A stretch of DNA of 64,000 nucleotides. It comes from Gliomastix tumulicola. Taxonomy: Eukaryota > Ascomycota > Sordariomycetes > Hypocreales > Bionectriaceae. The stretch spans positions 7,316,001 to 7,380,000 of the forward strand of contig BCHX01000001.1 in the NCBI GenBank assembly GCA_001599755.1. Reading direction: 5' to 3'. This document shows, piece after piece, positions 52,917-63,562 of the stretch; position 1 is the first letter of the stretch, and each line of letters begins with the position of its first letter. Position numbers and translations under genes: made by a program. Below the pieces are notes generated by a model that was not told the origin of the DNA, searched no databases, and saw nothing but the letters and a program-made list of their open reading frames with translations.

Positions 52917-54833
52917 TTAAGCAGTAGCCTCTTGTCGAAGCCAAGTCGCTGTTTCCATCAGCTCGGCAAGTGCATCCTTCATGTTGTGCACCTCCTTTGC
53001 TACAGCGCCCTGTTCGACCTGGGCGGCAGAAACCACGGCGGAGTCGACGTCCAGTCTCAGCTTGACCATCAGCTCACTTACCAGGTCATGCAGTTGGATC
53101 CTTGTCATCTCCATGATCGATCGGTGCCGGTCCTGCATAGACTTGCAGATGCTGCGGAAAAGTGCATCATCGCCCACCCGGCCACCTACAATTGCCTTTT
53201 GACGTGCCCATCTACCAGGGCCTGTTCCAAGTACCAGAGGTCAGCATCTCGCATTGTTCACTTGGGAGGAGCTGATTGAGACGTACCGTATTGATTAGAT
53301 GCATGGCGATAGGAGGGCAGCATCTGCTGGAGGATGTACGATGTGTGATTCGTCTCCGACGCATATCGACGAGAGAGCCTAAGCGAGGCATATCAGCTCA
53401 GCCGCACATATTTATTCCCCGACTTTATCGCTTCTAGCGACTGTGTTATATAATACTTACTTAATTTCCGCCACCATCTTGTCCTGCAGCAATTTTGCGC
53501 TGTGTCGGAATATCTGGGCCCTCAACTCTGTGCCGCCCTTCAGCAGCGAGTATGTCATGGGGCGGAAAGAAGCCGCTGCTTAGCAGTCAGCAGAGTCTCA
53601 ATCAGTGGTTAGATGCGTTTCATACAGGCTAGAACCTCCTGCAGTGATGCAACCAGCCTGTCAACCTTGTGCAGAAGGCGCTGAAACGCATCAGGCACAT
53701 CATCAACAAGGATGTCCCACTGCCACGCGAGTTCGGTCCGCATCTTCCAAATGATGTCCGCATTCCAGTCTTGATGCGGGCGGTTCAGGGTCGAATGGCA
53801 GCCGTTTCTGTGGCACCAGGCGTTGTATTGAGCTAGAGCACCCTCAGTTAGTAGTTTGTACAATGCGCAACACTCGCTGGGGTGTCTTGACGCATACCGT
53901 TATTCCACTGCGGAATACCATAGTGAGTAAGGGAATTCTGATTTCGTTTCATGTAGCCTGCATACCTCGGTCCATTTCATAGATTCGTTTCGAGCCGCAT
54001 CTGCCCAAAAGTCCCGGCGGTGATCTATCAAGCAGAGGGTAACGATCAGCGCTGCGTCCGCCATTCAACCGCGGCTCTCCTCACCAGAAAACTTCTCAAT
54101 TTGTTCCTTGAAAGAATCCTTCAGTTCTGCAACTAGCTTCGTAGCTTCTTTCATGGCACCATCTTCCTAGAAGGTGTTCTTTGTTAGTACACGCTAGATG
54201 GCAGGCCCTGACAAGACATCATGCCCTACCGTATCTTGGAGGCGGCTGGAGATGCGCTCCTTCGAGCGTTGAGACACCGAACGATCCTCCTTCGTGGTGT
54301 CCATTTTTGTAGACCACAGCTGAAGAGAATTGATGAGGCTGTAGAGAGATGATTGCAAGAAATGCTTTGCCTCTTGCAGCTGAGCGTCTGCGGCGATAAG
54401 GCGGCAAAATGATCGAAGCTGAGGAATGCCGCTCGCAGTGACAAGGTCGATATTTCCTTTTCCGGTCTCCTTTTCGTAGAGCCTGTTCGAGACGCAAAAG
54501 ACTTCCAGCTTTCCGTCTGGAATCTTTGCTGCATGTGCCTTTCGTAATCCTGCCTGCACGTGGCGGTTTCTTGCCTCCATGAAGAGGATCTGTCGTCTTA
54601 TTCAACACTCCCAGTCAGTCAAAGCACTTCTTCGCATAAAAATCTGACCGTGGCTCTCACTGGCGTTTCAGCTTCCTCTTCAGAGCCTGGTCGTTTGACG
54701 TCTTCGCTTGCTTGATGTCCTCGTCCAACTTATCAACCTGGCTCAAGGTCACTGCCTTGCCTGGGCCACAGAATTTTGCTCTTGCGGAATCCAGATCAAT
54801 GTCCTTCGATTTAGTTAGCAAGCACCCAGTAGA

Positions 54834-54883
<50 letters not shown>

Positions 54884-56891
54884 CGCACCTCGGATTTGGT
54901 ACAGATGACCGATAGATTCAGACGTTCCCTGGTCTGCTCCTCCCCTTGCTCGTTCCATTGTGAAGGCATGTTACGGGCGAGGACCGAGTATAGGGAGGAT
55001 TTCAAAGACTGGTCGGTGATGGCGCGGGAGATCTTGGCCACGATGAAAATGCTATCGCACTTCATCAGGTAGTCTTGTGTGACTTTCACTCTGGCTAGGT
55101 TGGCATCCTGTAAGCCTGGGAGGTCCACGAGCACAACACCAGCCTTGAGAACCACTGCATCGACGTATATGCTTAAGGACGCCGTTAGTCATTAACCGAA
55201 GATGTCACTAACATGGGGAACTTGACTCACCGCAGGACCTTGGTGAATGGCCAGTGCTGGTCGGACATGAATATCGCAGTCTTCTCGGAGCACTCCAGGG
55301 CAGTTTGTGCGGTGGCTGTCCACTTTCCCCTGTCACTTCCTCCTGGCCACGTTATGGCACGCGACCAAGCAACGAGCTTTTCCTGGATCTTTTCGACGGC
55401 CCCATCAGACTGGTCGCGGAGGCTTTGCTCGTTGAAGTCTCTGTGATGTCCAAACGCTGCCTCGAGTGCCGACCAAGCCTCGCCGGATTCCCGCTCTGCT
55501 TTCTGATACTCATCTACAGGCGTCTCTGGCGAATCGATACCCGGTTGATACAGGCGTCGGTAGCTCCAGAGTAGCTCACGTACCATATCCTCAATGCCCT
55601 CGGGAGACAGATACTCTACCTCAATGGAGATTGGTGCAGTTTGGACAGCTGACTTCTGCCAATACTCGGTCACGACTGAGGTACAAGCTGAGCCCGCGTC
55701 ACTCTTGTGGAAGCGCTGGTTAGTGTTATGCACGAGTTTCATAAGGCAGCAGGAAATACGCACCGTATTGGCCAAGCTTGGCATGTGCAAGAGAGAGTTG
55801 ATGAGGCTGCTTTTGCCTGGTGATCTCGGGTTAGAAACAGCACCTTAGGGCGGATCAGGCTGGTGAACATCCGTCATACCTTCGCCAGAATCGCCAAGAA
55901 TCGCGATTCGCTTTGCTACGGTCGGGCGAAAAACGGAGAGACGCTGTGCATCCGTGAGAAGGGATTGCAGATTTTCGTCCCGGAATTGGGCGGGGACCTG
56001 CTGGATGGCCTGGATGGCGCCCCGAGCAAGCTCATTGCCAAACTGGAGGCTCTTTTGAAAGCTCGCAAGGAAAAGGGGGTGGTCAGGTGCGGCTTCGGAT
56101 CCAACATCATACACAGCGCCCACCTCAGTCCTCCGTTCGTCAGGTGCCGCAGACGCCTGTCGGGTGGCGCTTTGCGCAGGGGCTGGCGACGAAGACCCCA
56201 GACGCAGGCCACCCAAACCAGCTGCTAGCCGATCGGTCTCATTTTCGGTGGGATCTGGGCTCGACGCAAACGTGAATGCCTGGGACGAGATGGGAAAGAG
56301 AGTCGGAACCGGCTGTGACGGAGAGGGAACCGAAGGAGTCCCAAAGATAGGCGGAGCTGGGGCGGCAGCAGCCGATGCGGGGCTTGAGAAGGTGAATCGC
56401 CCTCCCGAGACGCTTCGTTGGCCAGTGTTCGGGCTTGCAGTTGGGGACAGAAATGCAAAGGGATTGTCCGCTGCTGCGCTAGACGGCGTGCTGTTAAAGT
56501 GACCCGAAGAAGCCCTAGCAAACAGTCTGCCGCTGTTTGCCTCGGATCGCGCTGTAGTGCTAGTGCTGTCAAGTGCCTCACTCACGTCAGACGAACCGAA
56601 GATGAAGCTTGTCTGCTGCGGGGGCGCCGGGGAAGCTGTAGCTTGAGAACCGAACAGCACTGGCTGCACAACTGGCGCTGCGCTCTGGGGGAACAAAGTA
56701 GACTGGGCTTGGTCTGACGCGCTACGCTGGTTCGCCACAGAGAGAGGAGTAGCAGCATCCGGCGGTGCGCGTGCCGTGAAGACAGATGAGGGTGTGGACG
56801 CTGCAGTTTGGGGGCTGCTCGCAAGTGAACGTCTCGGGCTCCGAGCTTGCCGGATCTTTCGTCCTGGATGAGGGGAATGAGAGTCACTCAT
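52917..56891 (-). CDS. dynamin-superfamily GTPase, SLIP-GC-like, with FG-containing N-terminus
   Basis: Thirteen exons, complement(52917..53221, 53287..53378, 53461..53575, 53626..53832, 53898..53907, 53966..54024, 54085..54166, 54230..54596, 54661..54803, 54889..55171, 55231..55703, 55764..55816, 55880..56891), give 1066 aa. Residues ~1-270 are Ser/Pro/Ala-rich with VLFGSQ, FIFGSS and IFGTPS repeats. The GTPase domain has GDSGEGKSS (G1, ~333-341), GSACTSVVTEY (G2 region), LVDLPGLQD (G3, ~529-532) and ICTKSE-D (G4, ~604-608, split by an intron). A long helical stalk with WARQKAIVGGRVGDDALF near the C-terminus matches nuclear GTPase SLIP-GC homologues. Four introns use AAG acceptors and one exon is only 10 nt. 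An in-frame ATG at 56975 could add 28 residues. Its cellular role is unknown; nuclear location is suggested by family and N-terminus. Confidence 0.82.
54834..54882. repeat. (GT)n(GA)n microsatellite inside a GTPase intron
   Basis: About six GT units followed by about eighteen GA units, directly beside the donor at 54888 on the minus strand, so the intron's sense strand begins with a long CT run. Confidence 0.85.
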
Positions 56892-58332
56892 CGTGAAAAT
56901 GCACGGACATGCCACTCGCGGGCTCGTGAGCTTCGTATCCAGCAAGTGGTGAATCGAATCGACGACCACACACAAATTTCACGGCGGGCACCAACTGTTG
57001 AGAAATGCAGGTGGCTGGGCGCTGACATAATGCTCTTTGGCACTTCCAGCGCCACAGTGGCGTCCATGCACATCTGACATTCAGCTGCACACAGGCCTGG
57101 CTCAGGCAGTCGATTATTACAGGTGTTTATCGTAATCGATACTTCTACTTGGATCAAGGTGAGCACTCGGCTTTGAAGCGAAAGGTGACGCATGTATTAG
57201 GCTAGAGCTGCAAACTCACAGACAAGGGACACAAAGAGTAAATTGTGCAGGTTAAGTGGCAGGGGAGTGCATGCGCTGTTCAACGCTGCAAACTGAGCAT
57301 CAACCGGGGCCTGTAGCTAATTAGCCCACCACCAATCGTCACCCTTGTCACAGCACGCCACAGCAAAGACTTGTTGAAAAGTACCAACTCCGACTGTTGG
57401 ATATCTCATGAGCCGGTCATACATCTGCTCGTGATTACCTCAGATTGCCAAAGTTCCACTCAGGTGTCTAGAGAGGAGTCCAATTTGTCCATTACCTGTG
57501 CCTGATTAAATGCCTTTTGGACTCCTCCCAGGTTCTCACAGCTCGCGTGCCCACACAATCCCCATGGGGGCCAACGACGCCCAGCGGTCAGCACGAGTCA
57601 AGACGTGCACGAAGGGCCTCTCTCCGTGGTTGATCTATTGAATCTTGCAGGGCACGATCAGGGACGCTAATCTTCGTTTACCTAATCTTTAGCGTGGTCG
57701 CTTCAATTATCCGATCCGAAGGGCCGGCTGTTCTGCGCTCGGTAGAGATGAACCGATATAAGACCCGGAGACACTAGCAAATGCGGGTGCATATACCACC
57801 GGCCGGTCGGCCCAAACTGCAGCTCCCAACTTGAGGGCCGAACCTGCGTGGGGGCCGTTGGTCCTGCTTTCTGGCCATTTTTTTGAGGCATCAATGGACA
57901 CCCTCAGCGTGACTCTCAGTGGTCCGGTCCAGAGTCCCCCTCAGGATCCTTGGGGTGGCAACGGAGCATTGTCCCGAAGCGCATGCTGGGCAGTGGTCTG
58001 GTGACCGCTTGCATGCTGTTGGCAGCAATGCAACCCTGCGGCCTCGTTTCTGGGGACTTTGGGCCATTTGGACCCCATTCTGCAAACGACTTCACCACCT
58101 TGACAATGGCCAAGAGACACCTACCCTTGTCTTCAGCGATATTAACCTCCCCTCCTCGCGTCTCTCTCTCCACGAATAGTAGCCCCGGGTTCCCCGCATG
58201 GCCTCGGGATCATAACACCACGGGGTCAGTGTCTCCTTGGTGGAGAGAGAGCCTGCTCCCTGCCCTAGCCATTAGGGCGGGGGCACGATCTCCGTTTCTC
58301 TCCCTAGCAAGAGCCGCCGTTGGGGAGTTTGG

Positions 58333-58338
58333 TATATA
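58333..58338 (+). promoter_or_regulatory. TATA box of the sugar permease gene
   Basis: TATATA within GGTATATAACTCGAGG, ~135 bases upstream of the ATG at 58470. Confidence 0.55.
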
Positions 58339-58422
58339 ACTCGAGGTCCCCCAGCCCACCAAGCACAGGATGCTCGGTCTGGAGCAAGCGTCTTCGAGGA
58401 CTGTCGACACATTCACCTACTG

Positions 58423-58452
58423 CATCATCATCATCATCATCAACAACAACAA
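58423..58452 (+). repeat. triplet repeats (CAT)n(CAA)n in sugar permease 5' UTR
   Basis: Six CAT units then four CAA units, ending 18 bases before the start codon. CAA-rich unstructured leaders favour efficient initiation; no ATG is created upstream of the start within the repeat. Confidence 0.8.
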
Positions 58453-58469
58453 CTCTCACACCGCCCACC

Positions 58470-60331
58470 ATGGCGATCATCGGCCACAAAGAAGAGTTTG
58501 CCGATGAGGCTCGCATCTCCACCATTGCCAAAGCGGACGAGGTCCGATGGTGGAAGAAACCAAACCTGAGGTTCCTCTACCTCATTCTGATTCCTTGTGG
58601 ACTGGGAGTCGAATGGACCTCCGGCTTTGATTCCTCCATGATGAACAGTTTGCAGGCCGTCGAGGCATGGCGAAGCTGTGAGTGGCGCGCACCCTCCCCA
58701 AGAAGAGCCGGCCCATCCATTGGTAGTAGCTAGTAGCTTGGACTGACGACTCACACCCGCAGATTTCGATTACCCAACCTCATCCAAACTTGGCCTCCTC
58801 AACGCCATGTACTCGCTCGGCGCCTTGATGTCGGTCCCCTTCATCCCGTCCACCTCGCAGTACCTCGGCCGTCGTTGGACAATCATCGCCGCGTCGCTCG
58901 TCATGGTTGCCGGTGCTGGTATGCAGGCCGGTGCCGTCAACGTGGACATGTTCCTCGCATCTCGATGGCTTCTGGGATTTGCGATTCCCTTCGCTATTGT
59001 CAATGCGTCATCCATCTTGGGTGAGCTCGGGTACGAGAAGGAGCGGCCCTTCCTGACCAGTCTCTTCAACGCGAGTTGGTTCATCGGCGCCATTGCCGCC
59101 GCCGGGACGACGTATGGCACCTTTCAGATGACCAGCACCTGGTCTTGGCGCCTGCCGAGTCTGCTGCAGTTTGTGCCCAGCACGTGCCAGTTGATATTCA
59201 TCTGGTGGCTGCCCGAGAGCCCGCGATGGCTGGTCAGCAAGGACCGCCACGACGAGGCCCTGACTATCCTCCAGAAGTACCACAGTGAGGGTAAGGACGG
59301 AGAGGAGTATGTGCGCCTCGAGTTTGCGCAGATCCAGTCGGTCATCCGGCAGGAGAAGGAGCTCGCAAAGCGCTGGGTGTGGGCCGACGTGTTCCGCGAT
59401 GCCCCGATGCGCCGACGCTTCCTCCTCGCCGTCATCACCGGCTTCTTCACACAGTGGAGCGGCAATGGCCTGCTGTCCTTCTACATGCGGGAGATCCTTC
59501 TCCTCGTCGGGATCGATAATAACAGGACCGTGCAGCAGATCATCCTGAGCAACACGTGCTGGGGTCTGATTAATGCAGTGCCAATCGCTCTCATCGCTCC
59601 CCGGTTCAAGCGCCGACACATGTTCCTCCTGTGCACCATCGGAACCGCTTGTGTCTACACTGTTTGGACCATCGCGTCTGCCAGGTGAGTGGGACTCTGT
59701 TGCTGCCACCAGCTTGCTACGCTGTGCAGTAGCCACGTAAACCCCCAGGTTCGGCTAACAATTTCCTCCAGATTCGCCATCCAGAAGACCAGTTCGGCAG
59801 CCATCCCGGTCCTGGTCTTTATCTACTTGTATTCTCCGTATGTATCTGCCACGCTGTCCGCATATTCTATTGGATGCTAACACGAGAGGATGATAGCTTC
59901 TACAACGTCGGATGGAACGCACTAGCCTACACGTACATGGTTGAGATCTTCCCTTTCCAGCAGCGATCAAAGGGTATTGCGGTCGAGCAGCTCGCCGTGC
60001 GCTGCGCCGTCTTCGTCAACACATACGTCAACCCTATCGCACTCAGCTCCATTGGCTGGAAGTATTACATCGTCTATTGCGTAAGTTTTATCCGATCTGC
60101 TGATGTCTTGGGTCCTTGCTGACATGGTGACAGGTCTGGATCCTGGTCGAGATTGCCACGGTATATTTCATCTTCCCCGAAACCTCTGGTCGCAGCTTGG
60201 AGGAGTTGAGCTTCATGTTTGAGAGCAAGGAGATTCAGGAGAGGGTGTCACACAACGTGAACAAGGCTCTCGAGACGGCTGAGACGATCGAGGCAGTCGA
60301 GATGAGCGCGCAGAGGAAGGAAACCGCTTGA
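58470..60331 (+). CDS. MFS sugar transporter (hexose/lactose permease-like)
   Basis: Five exons, 58470..58677, 58763..59684, 59772..59837, 59897..60080 and 60134..60331, give 525 aa with about twelve membrane segments. TM1 carries GVEWTSGFDSSMMNSLQ, where fungal sugar permeases usually have GYDxSxMNGLQ. Then come YLGRRWT, QWSGNGLLSFYMREIL (the substrate-binding Q in TM7), PESPRWLVSKDR and the terminal PETSGRSLEELSFMFE, all Pfam Sugar_tr landmarks. It imports a mono- or disaccharide by proton symport at the plasma membrane. All four introns have textbook splice ends. Confidence 0.93.
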
Positions 60332-61032
60332 GGCTGGCCATTTTTATCATAGCTCTTGACGTGATGATCATGTTATCAATGGAGATATTCGTGTCGCGCT
60401 AAGGCGTATCCAGACTCACCCCTGAGGCTGCACGAGTGAGTGAATCGACTGTCGAACTTAGTGCTGGAACTGTTAGGTCGGGGGGAACATCAGATCCATT
60501 TCGAGCCTGTGGTTAGGCCGCCAGCAGCAGCTCCCTACGGTCAGCTTCATCTTGTAAAGCCGATGACAGGGCCTTTCACAGCCGTATCGCAGCCGATTGT
60601 CGCGAATCTCGCTCAGATAGGCCCGACAAAGCCGCAGCAAAAGGGCTTGAGCCGACCACCATCACTAAGCAGACGTTGTGCAGACCTCTCTTTCTCTCTC
60701 TCTCTCTCTCTCTGGAGGCTCGGCTCAAACGTCGCCTAAACCCACGAACTTCAGTGGTGATATAAAGTGGATCCAAGAATGGTGACAGAAAGTGTGGGAA
60801 ACATTCTTGTCAATTCTCACTTCTGCTGGGGGAAATACTCTGTCTACCCGCTCACTGGGAGTGGACTTGGTGGATCCCGCAGTGCGAGAATCGCAAAACT
60901 CTGCCACTCACAGGCGACCTTTTAGTAACCGCTCCATCCTCTCTCTGATTGCCTCCTCCAAGCCCCCTTTCTCTGCCTGCAGAGCATCAAGAAGCCGGGC
61001 GCGGCACAAAGCAGAGGCCGAGCTCAATTTCT
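60332..61032. other. intergenic, aconitase promoter
   Basis: About 700 bases between two same-strand genes; includes a CT run at 60693-60713. An in-frame ATG at 60949 could extend the aconitase N-terminus, but 61033 gives the better targeting peptide. Confidence 0.5.
60693..60713. repeat. (TC)n microsatellite
   Basis: About ten TC units in the interval upstream of the aconitase gene. Confidence 0.85.
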
Positions 61033-63562
61033 ATGTCATCCGCCATGTTGGCCTCGAGGAATTTGCCGCAGAGGCTCGGTGTCTCGGCCGCATCGCGCGC
61101 CTGTCATGCTGGAGCCGTCAGGATACGCAGATTAGCGACTCACGCGCCAGTGCCAGGTCAGGCGCCTCTCAGCCGGTTTGAGCCGCATGAGACCATCGAC
61201 TACCGTCATCTGCTGGTGAAGATCCAGGCATACCGAAAGTTGTCAGTTGCAGCCACCTGGTCAAAGTGCATTTCGTTCCGCTAGAGCTGACCAAATCTCG
61301 CACACAGCCTGGGCCGGCCACTCACATATGCCGAGAAGATCCTCGTCGCTCACCTGGACAACGAGAGTCTCGGGCGCAAGCTTGAGCGTGGATCTACACA
61401 GCTGTCACTCCGTCCTCGTCGGATCGCGTGTCAAGATGCGACGGCGCAGATGGCAATCATCCAGTTCATGTCCGCCGGTCTCGACAAGACAGCTGTCCCC
61501 TGCACCGTCCACGCGGATCATCTCATCGTTGCGAGGGAGGGCGCCGAGAAAGACATTCCACACGCCGTCGAATCACACGGCGAGGTGTACGACTTCATGT
61601 CGAGCGCCTGTCAGCGGTATAGCATGGGCTTCTGGAAGCCCAATGCCGGCATCATCCACCAGATTGTCCTGGAGAATTACGCGTACCCAGGGGGCATGTT
61701 GATCGGCACAGACTCACACACACCCAACGCCGGGGGAATGGGCACTATAGCCATCGGCGTAGGCGGAGCCGATGCCGTCGACGTTATGTGTGGTACGTGA
61801 CTCTGTATCTTCCTGTTGCTTTTGTATAGTACGCTCGCTGACCTCCCTTGGCCCAGGACTTCCGTTCGAAATCACGGCCCCGAACATCATTGGTGTCAAG
61901 TTGACTGGCCACCTGCCAAGGTGGGCTAGCCCCAAAGATATCATTAACAAGGTGGCAGGTCTGCTCGGTGTCAAGGGCGGCACGGGCTCCATCATCGAGT
62001 ATTTTGGTCCTGGGGCTCAGACACTCTCGGCCACTGGCATGTCGACAGTCTGCAACATGGGAGCCGAAACGGGCGCCACGACTTCCATCTTCCCCTACTC
62101 GCCCAGCATGTCGCGATATCTCAGAGCAACGCATCGGCCTGAGATTGCCGAGGCCCTAGAAGTTGCCAAACACGAGTTGGCAGCAGATCGGGGTGCCAAG
62201 TACGATCATGTCCTCAACATCAACCTCTTGGAGCTGGAGCCGCACATCAACGGGCCGTTCACACCGGATCTCTCCACTCGGGTTTCCGAGCTTGCTGCTG
62301 AAGCAAAGGAGAAGAAGTGGCCCCCCAAGCTCACAGCGGGATTGATTGGCTCATGCACCAACTCGTCCTTTGAAGACCTGTCAAGAGCAGCAGATCTAGC
62401 CCAGCAGGCTCTGGACGCCGGCCTCAAGCCTCAGATGCCTCTTCTCCTGTCCCCTGGCAGTGAGCAGACAAACCAGACACTGCGTCGAGAGGGCGTCCTT
62501 GACGTCTTTGACCGCCTCAACAGCACCGTCCTGTCCAACGCATGCGGCCCCTGCTGCGGATCGTGGGAGAGAACCGACATGGCCAAGGGCACGCCAAACT
62601 CCATTATCTGCTCATACAATCGCAACTTCACGGGCCGGCTTGACGGCAACCCCGCCACCCATGTCTTCATCTCGTCGCCCGAGATGGTGGTCACCAAGGT
62701 GTTCTCGCAAGACCTCGGCTTCGACCCGACCAGGGACTCCCTCGTGACACCGGCGGGGGAGAAGTTCAGATTCAAGCCGCCGGTAGGAGAGACAGTGCCT
62801 GAGGGCGGGTATGAGCTGGTGGACGAGATCTATGCAGGGCCCGTCGAGAATGCAGCGTCAGTCGAGGTGAAGATTTCCGACTCCTCGCAGCGTCTGCAGC
62901 GTCTCAAGCCATTCCCAGCGTGGTCAGGATCCGACTTCATTGACTGTCCCGTCCTGATCAAGGCAGTGGGGAAGTGCACCACGGACCAAATCACGCAGGC
63001 CGGCCCGTGGCTTCGGTACCGTGGCCATCTTGAGAACATCTCCAACAACACCCTGATTGGCGCCATCAATGCCGAAAATGGCAAGGCAAACGCCGTGCGG
63101 AACCAGATCACAGGAGACTTCGGAGGTGTGCCGGAAACAGCCAGGGATTACCAGCGTCGGGGCGTCCCCTGGGTCGTCGTAGCTGATCACAACTACGGAG
63201 AGGGCTCGTCGCGGGAGCATGCAGCCCTCCAGCCGAGGTATCTGGGCGGCGCAGCCATCATTGCGAAGAGCTTCGCGCGCATCCACGAGGCAAACCTCAA
63301 GAAGCAGGGCATGCTGGCACTGACTCTCACTGCGCCGGAGGACTACGACAGGATGGAACCATCGGACAAAATCAGCATTATTGGTCTGGGCAGCTTGGCA
63401 CCAGGACAAAGTCTGCGCCTGCGGGTCAAGACGTCGCGAGGAGACGCCTGGGAGACGGATGTGAGGCATAACATGACTCTGGAGCAGATTGAATACTTCA
63501 AGGCCGGCAGCGCACTAGCACTCTTGGCTCTGCGTCGTCGAGCGGCCGAGACTGATTCATGA
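61033..63562 (+). CDS. mitochondrial aconitase-family hydratase, divergent paralogue
   Basis: Three exons, 61033..61241, 61308..61792 and 61857..63562, give 799 aa, close to mitochondrial aconitase length. The N-terminal ~38 residues (MSSAMLASRNLPQRLGVSAAS, then RIRRLATHA) form an amphipathic, Arg-rich mitochondrial presequence. The [4Fe-4S] ligands are C398 (GSCTNSSFED), C461 and C464 (ACGPC), with the same 63- and 3-residue spacing as pig heart aconitase; NYGEGSSREHAA and FARIHEANLKKQG supply substrate contacts. The loop after the last ligand is CCGSW instead of the usual CIGQW, and several other positions differ, so this is likely a paralogue rather than the housekeeping TCA enzyme. Possible roles are homoaconitate-type steps in lysine synthesis, methylaconitate or specialised-acid metabolism. 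Donor TT/GTCAGT at exon 1 is acceptable. Confidence 0.88.

Larger units (their letters stand above)
56892..58469. other. intergenic, divergent promoters of the GTPase and sugar permease
   Basis: About 1.6 kb with no convincing coding sequence. Open frames at 57703-58339 in several phases lack domains. It contains a TATA box and a triplet-repeat leader for the permease (listed). Confidence 0.5.

Noticed and set aside
57891..58339. Several short open frames upstream of the sugar permease
   Set aside because: They overlap each other in different phases and strands with no family pattern.
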